Positions 1-8,825 of a stretch of DNA of 14,132 bases are shown piece by piece. Source of the DNA: Botryosphaeria dothidea (Eukaryota; Ascomycota; Dothideomycetes; Botryosphaeriales; Botryosphaeriaceae); the NCBI GenBank assembly GCA_011503125.2, contig WWBZ02000047.1, positions 1 to 14,132 of the forward strand. Direction: 5' to 3'. Each line of letters opens with the position of its first letter. The first letter of the stretch is position 1. The position numbers were made by a program, and so were the translations under genes. Below the pieces are notes generated by a model, which worked only from the letters and a program-made list of their open reading frames with translations, was not told the origin of the DNA and ran no database searches.

Positions 1-558
1 CAGGCTTGTCGCAAGACATCTGGCAAAATTTCCAGCCTGATCAACTCTTCCCAGCAGACACGAATCTCTCATTCCCTAATATCTCGCCGACACAGCAGCA
101 TTCTCTGGTAGATCCGCAGCTCTCGCGGCAGATGTCTGTGCACGCCCAGAACCCAGGCATGCAACAGCAGTCTCCCCCGGTTGTCCCAGGACAGCCTCCT
201 TTGACCGCGAATGGGGCGGGGCCAATGCCTATGCCCCACAGTGGTCCTCAGAGCGACCCGAATGCGTGGGCACACATGGATATGATGAATCAGCAGCAGC
301 AGCAGTCTGGGAATGAAGAGACATGGAGCAACAGCAGCCGGGGGCAGCCAATCGCACCAACAACGCTTAACGTTGAGGATTGGTATGTCTTCCTTTCCTC
401 GCAACAATATTCTCAAGGCTTCCACCCGCCGGCCGCTGCGTCTGCTGCTCTGCAATCTATGGGATTTGGATAAATCTATGATAGCAACGGACGTTTACTG
501 ACGAACGGCGTTTTTTGGAAACAGGTTCCACTTCTTCGGCATTAATGGCGCGACGTGA
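1..558 (+). CDS. 3' end of a probable fungal transcription factor (left copy, 5' partial)
   Basis: The frame is open from base 3; the true start lies outside the window. About 126 codons are low-complexity and rich in Gln, Pro, Ser, Asn and Met, including a run of five Gln near 291..305. They lead into TTLNVEDW. The Trp codon is split by an intron (383..524), and the second exon continues as FHFFGINGAT, then TGA at 556..558. A Gln/Pro-rich tail closing on a WFxFFGIN-type motif is, as far as I know, typical of the C-terminus of fungal Zn(II)2Cys6 regulators, so a nuclear DNA-binding regulator is inferred. The zinc cluster and middle homology region are not in the window. The right arm lacks two bases at 549..552 and gives a different, longer ending (GDVNALSGNY, stop equivalent to about 574..576), which looks the more natural C-terminus. 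Reading straight through the intron gives a spurious frame to 473. Confidence 0.7.
383..524 (+). other. Spliceosomal intron in the transcription-factor gene (left copy)
   Basis: The donor GTATGT starts at 383, inside the TGG of NVEDW. A CTGAC branch-point match lies at 498..502, and the acceptor ACAG ends at 524. Length is 142 bases. Splicing restores Trp and continues in frame into FHFFGIN. A T-run at 511..516 lies between branch point and acceptor and has six T here against five in the mirror copy. The mirror intron occupies 13613..13753 on the minus strand. Confidence 0.75.
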
Positions 559-1065
559 ACGCTCTTAGCGGCAACTACTAAAATGAACGCTGTACTTGCT
601 TAAATCCGCCCACGAATCGAAGTGCACAGTATTTTGGGATTATTGGGACATTAATAAAGGCGTTAGTCAGCGTTACGGCCGTCCCCTTCGAAACTGTATG
701 TATGTGGCTTGCTTCTTTCTTTGTTTCACGGACAACCCGGCTTCGCGGCTATGCGTTGATTACGAGCATTGCTTATTTCGGCCAAAGCGCATTTCTCGGC
801 GGCTACCCCCCCTTCTGGTCCTTTCATGTTTCGAATTCGCGCAAATCGCGGGCGGGAGCGGCGAGGTTCCGCTCTTTTCTCTTACGTTCTGGAGCTTGGC
901 ATATATTGGCTCTACTGCGCCTCAGGTCTTTTCGTCTCAGACCAAGGAGCGCAAGTTAGCTCTTGCAGATCACGTACGAAGATCTGGGCACAAGTCTTAT
1001 GTAGTCTACGATGTATAATCGGTACAGCGTACTGGTTCAAAGAAGCATGGGTTGCGATAGGCTCA
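559..1065. other. Intergenic region, left copy: no convincing gene
   Basis: This stretch lies between the 3' end of the transcription-factor gene and the minus-strand coding-like segment that faces it, so it probably holds two 3' untranslated regions. Open frames of 85 to 140 codons cross it on the plus strand but have no recognisable domain and read into the antisense of the neighbour. At 631..650 it holds a 9-base insertion relative to the right arm that looks like a near-tandem copy (tattttggga followed by ttattggga). The mirror is 13083..13557. Confidence 0.5.
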
Positions 1066-1281
1066 TTATCGACCCACCTTCTCTTCGGTAACAGGAGCAT
1101 CCGCATCTTTGGGAGCGTCGCCTGTGCCTCTTGTAATTTATCTAAACCCTCTTTCGCCATAAGACTGTACAGGTGGGGCCAACAACTTGAAGCATCTTTC
1201 TTCTCTGTCGGGATTTGTCTCGTACTCAAAACCGGGCTCACGGAGATCACCGCTGATCAACATTGGCATAACAGTTGTCAT
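1066..1281 (-). CDS. Unrecognised coding-like segment, left copy
   Basis: I do not recognise this. On the minus strand from an ATG at 1281 the frame reads MTTVMPMLISGDL, then EPGFEYETNPDREERCFKLL, meets an in-frame TAA at 1138..1140, and resumes in the same frame as GTGDAPKDADAPVTEEKVGR with TAA at 1066..1068. Acidic and basic residues on both sides of the stop look like coding sequence, and the sides share a frame. A 54- or 57-base intron with a poor GTTGGC or GTTGTT donor and a CAAG acceptor would remove the stop. The ATG context is poor, so an upstream exon is possible. A different frame over the same bases (912..1250, 112 codons, minus) is a competing model. The direction is convergent with the transcription-factor gene. 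Confidence 0.28.
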
Positions 1282-2647
1282 CCTCGTACCGTTACGTTCG
1301 CGTAGGGGCTACGGTACAGCGGCGGAGGGGCTAGTTTAGAAGAAGGGCGTGGCCAACAAGCAGCACCCATGTTCGGCACTCCTGGTAGGCCTACTACCGG
1401 ACTTCGTGCCTACGGCAAGTCACCCATACCATCCTTTTCCTCCCTCCCCCCTAACCGCAACAGTAGCGCGAATTTAGGGAGGGTGGCGAACGTGGTTGCG
1501 TTTGTTTTGCGTGCAGCGGCGCGGCGGCGGGCGGCTCCTTCAAGTCTTCCCTTTCTGCCTGTCATACCAGATAGAGTTTGTCGTCCCGTCGAACCCTTTT
1601 TACTTTTCTTTTTGCATTCGGCTTTGGTTGCCTTGCCGGGAGCCTTGTATCTCTAACCTTCGTGGAAAGTTTGATGAGAGACGGACTGCTGGGACCCGAG
1701 AGATAGAGAAGCCTCTCATTCCATGAGCAAGCACCAAGGCGGAGAGAGCCAATTGAGCACTATACATTTGGAATAGTTCAGTTCTCTGCTGAACAGTGCA
1801 TTATTCTTTCGACGGCGGGTTTCCGTTTGGAGTGGAGCCGAGACAGGACCGCCGTCAGTAAGGTATAATTCACCACGAAAAAGCCCGATAAGTCTCAAGA
1901 GACGAGAGGGCAATAAAAAAAAACGGTAGTGGTGATAAGGTGACGCCAGATACGACATAATGGCCTGATCTGCAATCCTTCCGCCGGCCGCGGGCTTACA
2001 GGGACAGAGATCGACAATGACGGGCGCTTCTTTATCGTCCCTTCTCGTCTCGAGATGCCTATCTACTTTTTTCCTCATAGTCACGCGGCGTTCGGGGAAG
2101 GCGTCTCGCGCGCTTGTTGATCACTTTGCCTCTCTCCGTGCTTCCGCTGTGGGGGTAGGGAGGGAGGGGGAGGCGATCTCAGCCTTTTTGCCTCTCTGCC
2201 GTTGTATCCGAACGGCCAGGCCAAAAGAAAAGAAATGTGTGGCACCGGAGCCTGTGCGTCTGAGGTCACGATGCAGATACCGGTTCCTGTCAGGGCTGCA
2301 TGGAAGATGAAGTGGCGGTTTCTTGTGGCGTTCGCGATAGTCCATCACGCCTCTTCGCTCTTCCCCTTCCCCCCGTGCCCCCCTCCTCCCCCAGTTCGCA
2401 ACAGTCTTTCCCGCCTGATCCGTCGTCGGTGCTTTTCGCCGCGCTCTGGTTGGCTCGAGCGGGTGAGCAACACGTCGACTGTCGAGCCTCAGACGAAGTA
2501 CCAGGGGAGCCCCACTTGGTTCCAGCTTTGTCGGGTGTCCGGGCTTTCCATCGTCGGAAGCGGGTGTTTAGATTGTGTTGGTGCTCGTGCGCTTTTGGGG
2601 TTTGGGGCGTTGGAGGGGAATGAGTGGCTTCGATCTGTTGTTTTGGC
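1282..2647. other. Purine/pyrimidine-tract-rich spacer, left copy
   Basis: No gene can be supported here. The stretch carries strand-biased tracts: G-rich runs at 2151..2171, C-rich runs around 2364..2395, CT-rich stretches around 1430..1450 and 1540..1630, and an A-run at 1915..1923. CT tracts are common in promoters and 5' leaders of filamentous ascomycetes. The spacer could hold the promoter of the minus-strand segment at 1066..1281 and the 3' flank of the gene at 2648..3119. Frames of 100 to 179 codons exist on both strands (such as 2290..2829 minus), but their composition follows the tracts and they show no domain. The mirror is 11497..12866. Confidence 0.4.
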
Positions 2648-3119
2648 CTAACCTTTTCTTCTTTCCCCTTGCATCTTCCCGTGCATGGCGGCAATGGATG
2701 TCGCTGGAACGAAGTCAAAGAGGGCGAAACGTGGTTCTTCATCTGTAGTTTCGGCAGTGTTGGGAAGAATGCCTGCTGTATTGCTGTATAAGGATCGGAT
2801 GTAGGTAGATAGTTCTCTTCTGTTACCATTCTTGCAGTTCTGATCTATTTTCTCTGCGCTGTGTCTGTCTACCTACACGGCATACAGTGGGCGAGAGAAA
2901 GTATCAGGGAAGGCGATGGACAGGGCACACTATACCGCTTTGTCGATCCTCAGCTTCCAGCCATCACTTCGCTGTAGCCAGCTGTCCACGTGACTGCCGA
3001 TTGCCTTCATCACCCTGCTGATCTCTGTGATTTCAGCGCGTCCTCATAGAGGCGGCCCACAAACGCCAGAGAGATGGTTGCCTACCGCAGGTCCAGCCAT
3101 CGTATTCAATCGTAAGTCG
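2648..3119 (-). CDS. Unrecognised spliced gene, 3' exons, left copy
   Basis: Mirror of the model at 11025..11496, with the same sequence in all exons. Exon 3119..3086 encodes RLTIEYDGWTC plus one base. Intron 3085..3025 has donor GTAGGC and acceptor CACAG. Exon 3024..2936 encodes the rest of EISRVMKAIGSHV, then DSWLQRSDGWKLRIDKA. Intron 2935..2873 has donor GTATAG and acceptor GTGTAG. Exon 2872..2648 ends in TAG. The neighbouring frame of 179 codons on the same strand (2829..2290) overlaps the last exon in another phase and is the main competing model. Confidence 0.5.
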
Positions 3120-5322
3120 CTGTTTCGACTGCCTGACCTCGCTTACATGCTCACCAGCTACCACCGAAAAATAAGGCAGCGGTCAAATAATGTATGTACC
3201 TGATTCCTGGAAATAACAATGGTCGAGAACAAGCACATTGGGATGGGGGGCCTGGCAACTAGGCAGTAGAAGCGCCGTGCTGTTGCGGGATCGTCCATTC
3301 CTGCTCCTTCCCGCAACCGCATTCCAAAACGACGATCACCGGGTCTAGACTCCCCCCGGTCACGTTGATGCAATTTTTGGCGGCATTTTTGCTCGAGAGC
3401 TGTGCGTGATGGTGGTCTTTGCGAGGGAGTTGGACTGTCGCGCTACCCGGCGGGAGGAATTGGTCGGTTCAATCCTTCGGAGAATTGCGTATGCGCTTCT
3501 TGCCTTTCTGCCAGGAGCGTTTTGGCGGCACGCACAGCCGCAGGGTTTGAGCAAAAAGCTGGTGGCTGAATCGTTGTCGCGTGGCGCTAGTTACTGGCGC
3601 GGGGCAGAAACGGTAGCGCCATTGAAGGTTGTGGGACCCGGGTTGTGTTCAGCTGTTGTTGGCGCTGAGCTTGACTATTTCCCGTCTAGGACCGGAAGGG
3701 GGTGTTGATCGTCCTGCGAGCCACGAGGAACTCTAAGAACGAGGCTTGCCAGAATGGTCCTTCCGAGGGACACGGCATGAAAGAAAAGCAGGCGAGCAAG
3801 GCAGCAGCAAGCAATTGAAACTAGCGCGCTGATTTCTCGGACTTCCTAGGCAGATGCACCAACACAGCTGAGGTCGGCGGGCCTTTTTCCACGGTATTCG
3901 CTTATCTTGGCCAAGTGTGGAAGTTGCTTCTTCCCTGGCCGAGCCAATAGCCGCCCGCCACAGGAATGAGGGGCACGTCTTATTAATTTACGCGGTAAGG
4001 ATCCGGTTGGAGTAAAATAATATGAGGGGAAGCGACTTTGCTCCACATTTTTTGCTCCTTAGCCCGTACTCCACCTCGATACCAGTGACGATTCGACTCC
4101 GCGCCGCATCATCACGCGAGGCATGCTGACGGCTGAAAGACGAAGCGTCTTCCGCAAATCAGGTGCCTGGTTGGCTGATCAACCAGCCATACTACCTATT
4201 TCGTTGTCTGTCCCATAATCCCTCGTCAGATCATCGATGCGCATCGGATGATGTTCCGACGACTGCATTGCTTCTATACGGCCTCACATTCTTACTTTTC
4301 ACCGGAAATTCTCCGCCGGGCCTTTTGTGATTGTGGATGTAGGTGACCGTTGATCCAATGCTTTTTCCAGGCCTTTGGGATGACAAAAAAAAGCATTGCT
4401 GAATGTGGTATGCAGTGCGCAGTATCAAAGCCCTGCCAACAGTTTTCGCAACAAAGCTCCGTGCCATCAAGGTACTAGTGTGCCCGACGATGTTTTGCAT
4501 CCTTGTTGTGCTTTTTCCTGACCAATGCAATCCCGGGCACCGATAGTAGAATACATAGGAAAGTATCGTAGTTGCTGGGAACGTGCACTCCATATTGCAT
4601 ACTCCGAGACCTACTGCTTACACTCCTGCAGGAGCTCCTTGAGCATTCAGATCAGCGGCAGCGGAGCATAGCGAAGCTGTCTCGTCCGGCGGATGTCTTG
4701 GCATCACAGGGATATAGTGTTTAAGAATTTGACTGCCGATACGTTGCGGTGGCGGGTAAGCTGTCGATGTTTAGAGTTGGTGGCGTCTTCCGCCCTTCAA
4801 GCCGATCCAGATTTTGGGGCAAGCATTTAGTGTCCACCTTTCTGGGCCGGACCTTGGGACCGTTGGCACTTAGCACGCGTGATCGAACATGACATTGCCA
4901 AAGAAGAAATTAGCGTTCTGTTTATGATGATTTTTGCTTTTTTCTTCTCTTCTCCTTACATTAATCACGCCCTGTTAGTCCAGTGGGGAACATTCGGTGA
5001 CTGTTCCGAGAAGGTTACGCGGAGTCGGGAGGACAATGCAAAAAGAAGATATGAACGCACACTAAGACGTGTCTAAGGCGTAGTGCTAAGATGGGCTAAG
5101 ACTTTTTGGTGCGGTCACTATGGGCCGATTGCTCGACGTCGCGAGTGGACATCGCTGCCACGCCTTCACTGACGCCGATGCGGCGCGTGGCGCGGTCGAA
5201 TGAACGAAAGATTTGGAAGCACGACAAATGTGGGTGTTGGTCCAGGAGGCTCCGGTTTGCAAACATGGATGGGGTTAGTGAGACTGACGGGCGATGTACC
5301 GTTCCGGCATCCGGCATAATAG
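3120..5322. other. Long stretch without a defensible gene, left copy
   Basis: Frames here are short, have no recognisable domain and are often altered between arms (near 3388, 3456, 3523, 3700, 4315 and 4907). A minus-strand ATG at 3384..3386 opens MPPKIAST and is a possible start for the gene at 2648..3119. A perfect 12-base palindrome, cgatgcgcatcg, lies at about 4235..4246, and a short hairpin-forming tggttg/caacca pair at about 4169..4186. Neither has an evident role. An A-run of eight at 4385..4392 is identical in both arms. The mirror is 8826..11024. Confidence 0.4.
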
Positions 5323-6253
5323 TCAGAATGTGCATAGGTCTTCTGCCAAGCATTGGATAGGCGACGCCAATGGCCGTTCGTTAATGAGTACATTTCTTTG
5401 AGCTTCTGGGACCTGTTGCAAACTACTGCAGCAGTCTTGAGGCAGCCCTAGTGCGGCCGTGGCGTTGGGGCAGTGTTGACGTGGGCTAGATGTGTATAGG
5501 TCATCGCAGAAGAAACTGAAACTCCGACCCGATCGGAACCGTCCAATTCCGGTTTGGGGAATGTAGGAACCCACCTCAATATTGATCACGCTGCCGATCT
5601 GCAGGGAAAGCTGGTGAGGACCTGGAGCCACGCAGATCTGCCGAGGAAGTGATTACTGAGGTTGTGAGTAGGCGCGATCAAGTCTGACAATACGAGGAAT
5701 CTGTGCTGAGACGCCTGGACGGTGTCGGCGATTTGCTTGATCGTCTTGCGCGAAAGGAAGTGCTCAGCAGCAAATCTCTGACTGCTCAATCTTGGCAGAT
5801 CCGCGCGGCTGGGCCATTAATCAGAGATACCACCAATGAGAGGGCTGTGATGTTCCCTGAGGCGGTATCGACGCGAGGTTCGCATTGCGGGGACATGCAG
5901 CGACGTTTGACTCAGTGTATCTGGTTACGGGAATGAACATGGTGTGTAGAGTGATGGTCTGACCTCGACCAGCGAGTGTGCGTGGCGCCAATCTAAGGTT
6001 TGCGCAAACAGTCCGCGCAAGCGATCCAAAGTAAGCGACGCAAGTCAACCGAATGGCGGAATTGTGTGAGGCAGCGTTGACAGGGTACATGGAGGGTGTC
6101 CCCTGGTCCAGGGACTCCGGAGGAGTGGGTGGGCCGTTGCAGAAGTACAGGAAGGGGCTCCAAAACGGTAGATCGGCGGGCTTTGAGAGAGACTAGACAG
6201 GAATGACGTACGGGATGCAGCTGACTATTGAGCCGATGTGCAAGCAGCTGCAC
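5323..6253 (-). other. Coding-like fragments without a gene model, left copy
   Basis: Overlapping minus-strand frames include one of 102 codons (5631..5323) identical in both arms. Others change between arms because of a two-base difference near 6083 and a one-base difference near 5757. No domain is recognised and no single splice model joins them. If real, they belong to a gene on the same strand as the GNAT copy. Treat this as an unresolved gene region. Confidence 0.25.
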
Positions 6254-6784
6254 CAGTGCTCACGTTTCCTCGTCTCCTGAAATTGGATTTGTATCAGGCC
6301 AGAAGTCAAAAGCAGATATTGAAGTGGAAAACAAGATATGATCGCAGGTAGCGGCAACGGGTGGGTCCGCGCTAGCCCCAGCCGGAAAATCAGTAGCGTG
6401 GTGCAAGGATTTGCAGCCCAAGCAATCCATCACCATCCTGGCTGCTGTCACTTCTCCTGTGCAACTTCACGCCAAGATCTACTGCTCCGGTCTTCTCTGT
6501 TCATTTTGCAATTTTGTCATTTCGTGCTCTTCATGCTCTTCATACGGAATGGCCGGGAGAAAGCTCACGACGAAGCCTCATCGCCCAACGCCTGATTCCA
6601 CGGTGCTGGTATAGGACCCACGCCAATAGCTCTTTCGCTCCGATGTAACGCCTACCTCGACACGAAAGCCCTGGATTGGGGTTGTCGCGCCGGACATAAT
6701 ATGCGGAGCCGGCTTCCTCACCTTCTAGTCGCTGCCCTTCTTCGGGCCGTTGGGGTTGTCCGGGAACACCAATACCTGCATCGA
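6254..6784. other. 3' flank of the GNAT gene, left copy
   Basis: No independent gene is convincing. Minus-strand frames continue from the GNAT region in two phases, depending on one-base differences between arms at 6678..6681, 6694 and 6819..6820. The acetyltransferase could therefore have a longer C-terminal tail than modelled. The mirror is 7359..7891. Confidence 0.4.
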
Positions 6785-7074
6785 TCAGCACCTTGCCTCA
6801 TGGCTGATTGGGATTCGGAAGGGTATACCATGTCAACCCATCCACCGCCTCCATACTGCACCTTGCTGGATCCGCGGTTCTCGAAGCCCACCGACTCATA
6901 GAAGGGCACCAGCCGGTCGTACGTCAGGATGGAGATGCGGTCGGCAACGCCACTGTTCTGCATGCGCTGGATGTAAGCCTTCAACAGCGTCTTTCCAAGG
7001 CCGCGGCGCTGGAACTCGGGCTCAACGGCCAGCGAGTGGATGGCAATGGTACGGCCCTCCTCTTGGTGACCGCC
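6785..7074 (-). CDS. GNAT N-acetyltransferase, arylalkylamine/polyamine type (left copy, 5' truncated)
   Basis: Catalyses transfer of acetyl from acetyl-CoA to an amine; fungal relatives act on polyamines or arylalkylamines, probably in the cytosol. The minus-strand frame starts in the loop with GGHQEEGRTIAIHSLAVEP. It contains the His of HSLAV, the acetyl-CoA-binding motif QRRGLGK with the following KAYIQRMQ helix, and the late strand with the conserved Tyr in DRLVPFYESVGF. It ends in GGGGWVDMVYP. The N-terminal half, usually about 100 residues, is missing: upstream of the loop the frame runs into the antisense of its own mirror copy. A missing A at 6819..6820 shifts the end, so this copy would run on to 6718. 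The end given here (TGA complement at 6785..6787) assumes the right-arm reading. Confidence 0.85.
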
Positions 7075-7076
7075 GA
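7066..7076. other. Asymmetric 11-base loop at the palindrome centre
   Basis: Between the last paired base of the left arm (7065, in ctcttg) and the first of the right arm (7077, in caagag) lie 11 bases, gtgaccgccga, that do not pair with each other. Read on the minus strand they give Gly-Gly-His directly before the Gln-Glu-Glu-Gly-Arg-Thr of the GNAT frame. A Gly-His just before GRT is what I expect in fungal members of this family, so the loop looks like authentic gene sequence belonging to the left (minus-strand) copy. The fold-back then begins at 7077. No adapter-like or telomere-like sequence is visible. Confidence 0.9.
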
Positions 7077-7358
7077 CAAGAGGAGGGCCGTACCATTGCC
7101 ATCCACTCGCTGGCCGTTGAGCCCGAGTTCCAGCGCCGCGGCCTTGGAAAGACGCTGTTGAAGGCTTACATCCAGCGCATGCAGAACAGTGGCGTTGCCG
7201 ACCGCATCTCCATCCTGACGTACGACCGGCTGGTGCCCTTCTATGAGTCGGTGGGCTTCGAGAACCGCGGATCCAGCAAGGTGCAGTATGGAGGCGGTGG
7301 ATGGGTTGACATGGTATACCCTTTCCGAATCCCAATCAGCCATGAGGCAAGGTGCTGA
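7077..7358 (+). CDS. GNAT N-acetyltransferase, arylalkylamine/polyamine type (right copy, 5' truncated)
   Basis: Mirror of the copy at 6785..7074 and identical through GGGGWVDMVYP. It begins with QEEGRTIAIHSLAV, carries the acetyl-CoA loop QRRGLGK, the VPFYESVGF segment and FENRGSSKVQYGGGGW. With one more T at 7322..7324 than the mirror, it ends as FRIPISHEARC with TGA at 7356..7358. The loop read in this direction gives Asp-Arg-Arg, which fits the family less well than the Gly-Gly-His of the other strand, so this is the folded-back copy. The first half of the enzyme is absent, and the frame open further upstream (from 6750) is antisense of the other copy. Neither copy should be functional as it stands. 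Confidence 0.85.
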   Translation, partial: QEEGRTIAIHSLAVEPEFQRRGLGKTLLKAYIQRMQNSGVADRISILTYDRLVPFYESVGFENRGSSKVQYGGGGWVDMVYPFRIPISHEARC

Positions 7359-7891
7359 TCGATGCAGGTATTGGTGTTCCCGGACAACCCCAACGGCCCG
7401 AAGAAGGGCAGCGACTAGAAGGTGAGGAAGCCGGCTCCGCATATTATGTTCCGGCGCGACAACCCCCAATCCAGGGCTTTCGTGTCGAGGTAGGCGTTAC
7501 ATCGGAGCGAAAGAGCTATTGGCGTGGGTCCTATACCAGCACCGTGGAATCAGGCGTTGGGCGATGAGGCTTCGTCGTGAGCTTTCTCCCGGCCATTCCG
7601 TATGAAGAGCATGAAGAGCACGAAATGACAAAATTGCAAAATGAACAGAGAAGACCGGAGCAGTAGATCTTGGCGTGAAGTTGCACAGGAGAAGTGACAG
7701 CAGCCAGGATGGTGATGGATTGCTTGGGCTGCAAATCCTTGCACCACGCTACTGATTTTCCGGCTGGGGCTAGCGCGGACCCACCCGTTGCCGCTACCTG
7801 CGATCATATCTTGTTTTCCACTTCAATATCTGCTTTTGACTTCTGGCCTGATACAAATCCAATTTCAGGAGACGAGGAAACGTGAGCACTG

Positions 7892-8825
7892 GTGCAGCTG
7901 CTTGCACATCGGCTCAATAGTCAGCTGCATCCCGTACGTCATTCCTGTCTAGTCTCTCTCAAAGCCCGCCGATCTACCGTTTTGGAGCCCCTTCCTGTAC
8001 TTCTGCAACGGCCCACCCACTCCTCCGGAGTCCCTGGACCAGGGGACACCCTCCATGTACTCCCTGTCAACGCTGCCTCACACAATTCCGCCATTCGGTT
8101 GACTTGCGTCGCTTACTTTGGATCGCTTGCGCGGACTGTTTGCGCAAACCTTAGATTGGCGCCACGCACACTCGCTGGTCGAGGTCAGACCATCACTCTA
8201 CACACCATGTTCATTCCCGTAACCAGATACACTGAGTCAAACGTCGCTGCATGTCCCCGCAATGCGAACCTCGCGTCGATACCGCCTCAGGGAACATCAC
8301 AGCCCTCTCATTGGTGGTATCTCTGATTAATGGCCCAGCCGCGCGGATCTGCCAAGATTGAGCAGTCAGAGATTTGCTGCTGAGCACTTCCCTTTCGCGC
8401 AAGACGATCAAGCAAATCGCCGACACCGTCCAGGCGTCTCAGCACAGATTCCTCGTATTGTCAGACTTGATCGCGCCTACTCACAACCTCAGTAATCACT
8501 TCCTCGGCAGATCTGCGTGGCTCCAGGTCCTCACCAGCTTTCCCTGCAGATCGGCAGCGTGATCAATATTGAGGTGGGTTCCTACATTCCCCAAACCGGA
8601 ATTGGACGGTTCCGATCGGGTCGGAGTTTCAGTTTCTTCTGCGATGACCTATACACATCTAGCCCACGTCAACACTGCCCCAACGCCACGGCCGCACTAG
8701 GGCTGCCTCAAGACTGCTGCAGTAGTTTGCAACAGGTCCCAGAAGCTCAAAGAAATGTACTCATTAACGAACGGCCATTGGCGTCGCCTATCCAATGCTT
8801 GGCAGAAGACCTATGCACATTCTGA
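7892..8825 (+). other. Coding-like fragments without a gene model, right copy
   Basis: Mirror of 5323..6253. Starting after a TAG at 7950..7952, one frame reads FWSPFLYFCNGPPTPPESLD and later MYSLSTLPHTIPPFG before TGA. The left arm lacks two bases (near 6083) and instead reads MYPVNAASHN onwards. A donor-like GTGAGC at 7882 and the TAG acceptor at 7952 would frame a 71-base intron. The 102-codon frame at 8517..8825 is unchanged between arms. Function is unknown. Confidence 0.25.

Larger units (their letters stand above)
2..7065 (+). repeat. Left arm of a window-wide inverted repeat
   Basis: This arm is the reverse complement of 7077..14132. Paired positions sum to 14142 at the centre, 14148 around 5100..5760, 14144 around 2300..3160, 14148 around 770..1720 and 14134 at the window ends. 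The drift comes from small indels between the arms. Long stretches, for example 5096..5631 against 8517..9052 and 2290..2829 against 11315..11854, give identical peptides from both arms. Only base 1 has no partner. The arm holds a transcription-factor 3' end, two unrecognised coding segments and a truncated GNAT gene. Confidence 0.98.

Noticed and set aside
2290..2829. A 179-codon frame (mirror 11315..11854), intact in both arms.
   Set aside because: Its composition follows the purine/pyrimidine tracts, it has no domain, and its first part overlaps the better-looking exon of the spliced gene in another phase. It is kept only as a competing model.
3465..3474. A tRNA B-box-like ggttcaatcc.
   Set aside because: The flanking bases do not form a T-stem, and no A-box or acceptor stem is found at the right spacing.
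4235..4246. A perfect 12-base palindrome, cgatgcgcatcg, as a possible protein-binding site.
   Set aside because: Such short palindromes are expected by chance in a window this size, and no nearby start or partner site supports a role.
6750..7358. A 202-codon frame, and its mirror of 205 codons (6718..7335 minus), that seem to give a full-length GNAT protein.
   Set aside because: Everything before the centre is the antisense of the mirror copy, so the N-terminal half is a palindrome artefact. Only the part from the centre onward is real.
8374..8562. A LysM-like reading (TIKQIADTVQASQ, then a later QICVAPG in another frame).
   Set aside because: The pieces are in different frames, lack the cysteine pattern of fungal LysM proteins, and need several unsupported joins.
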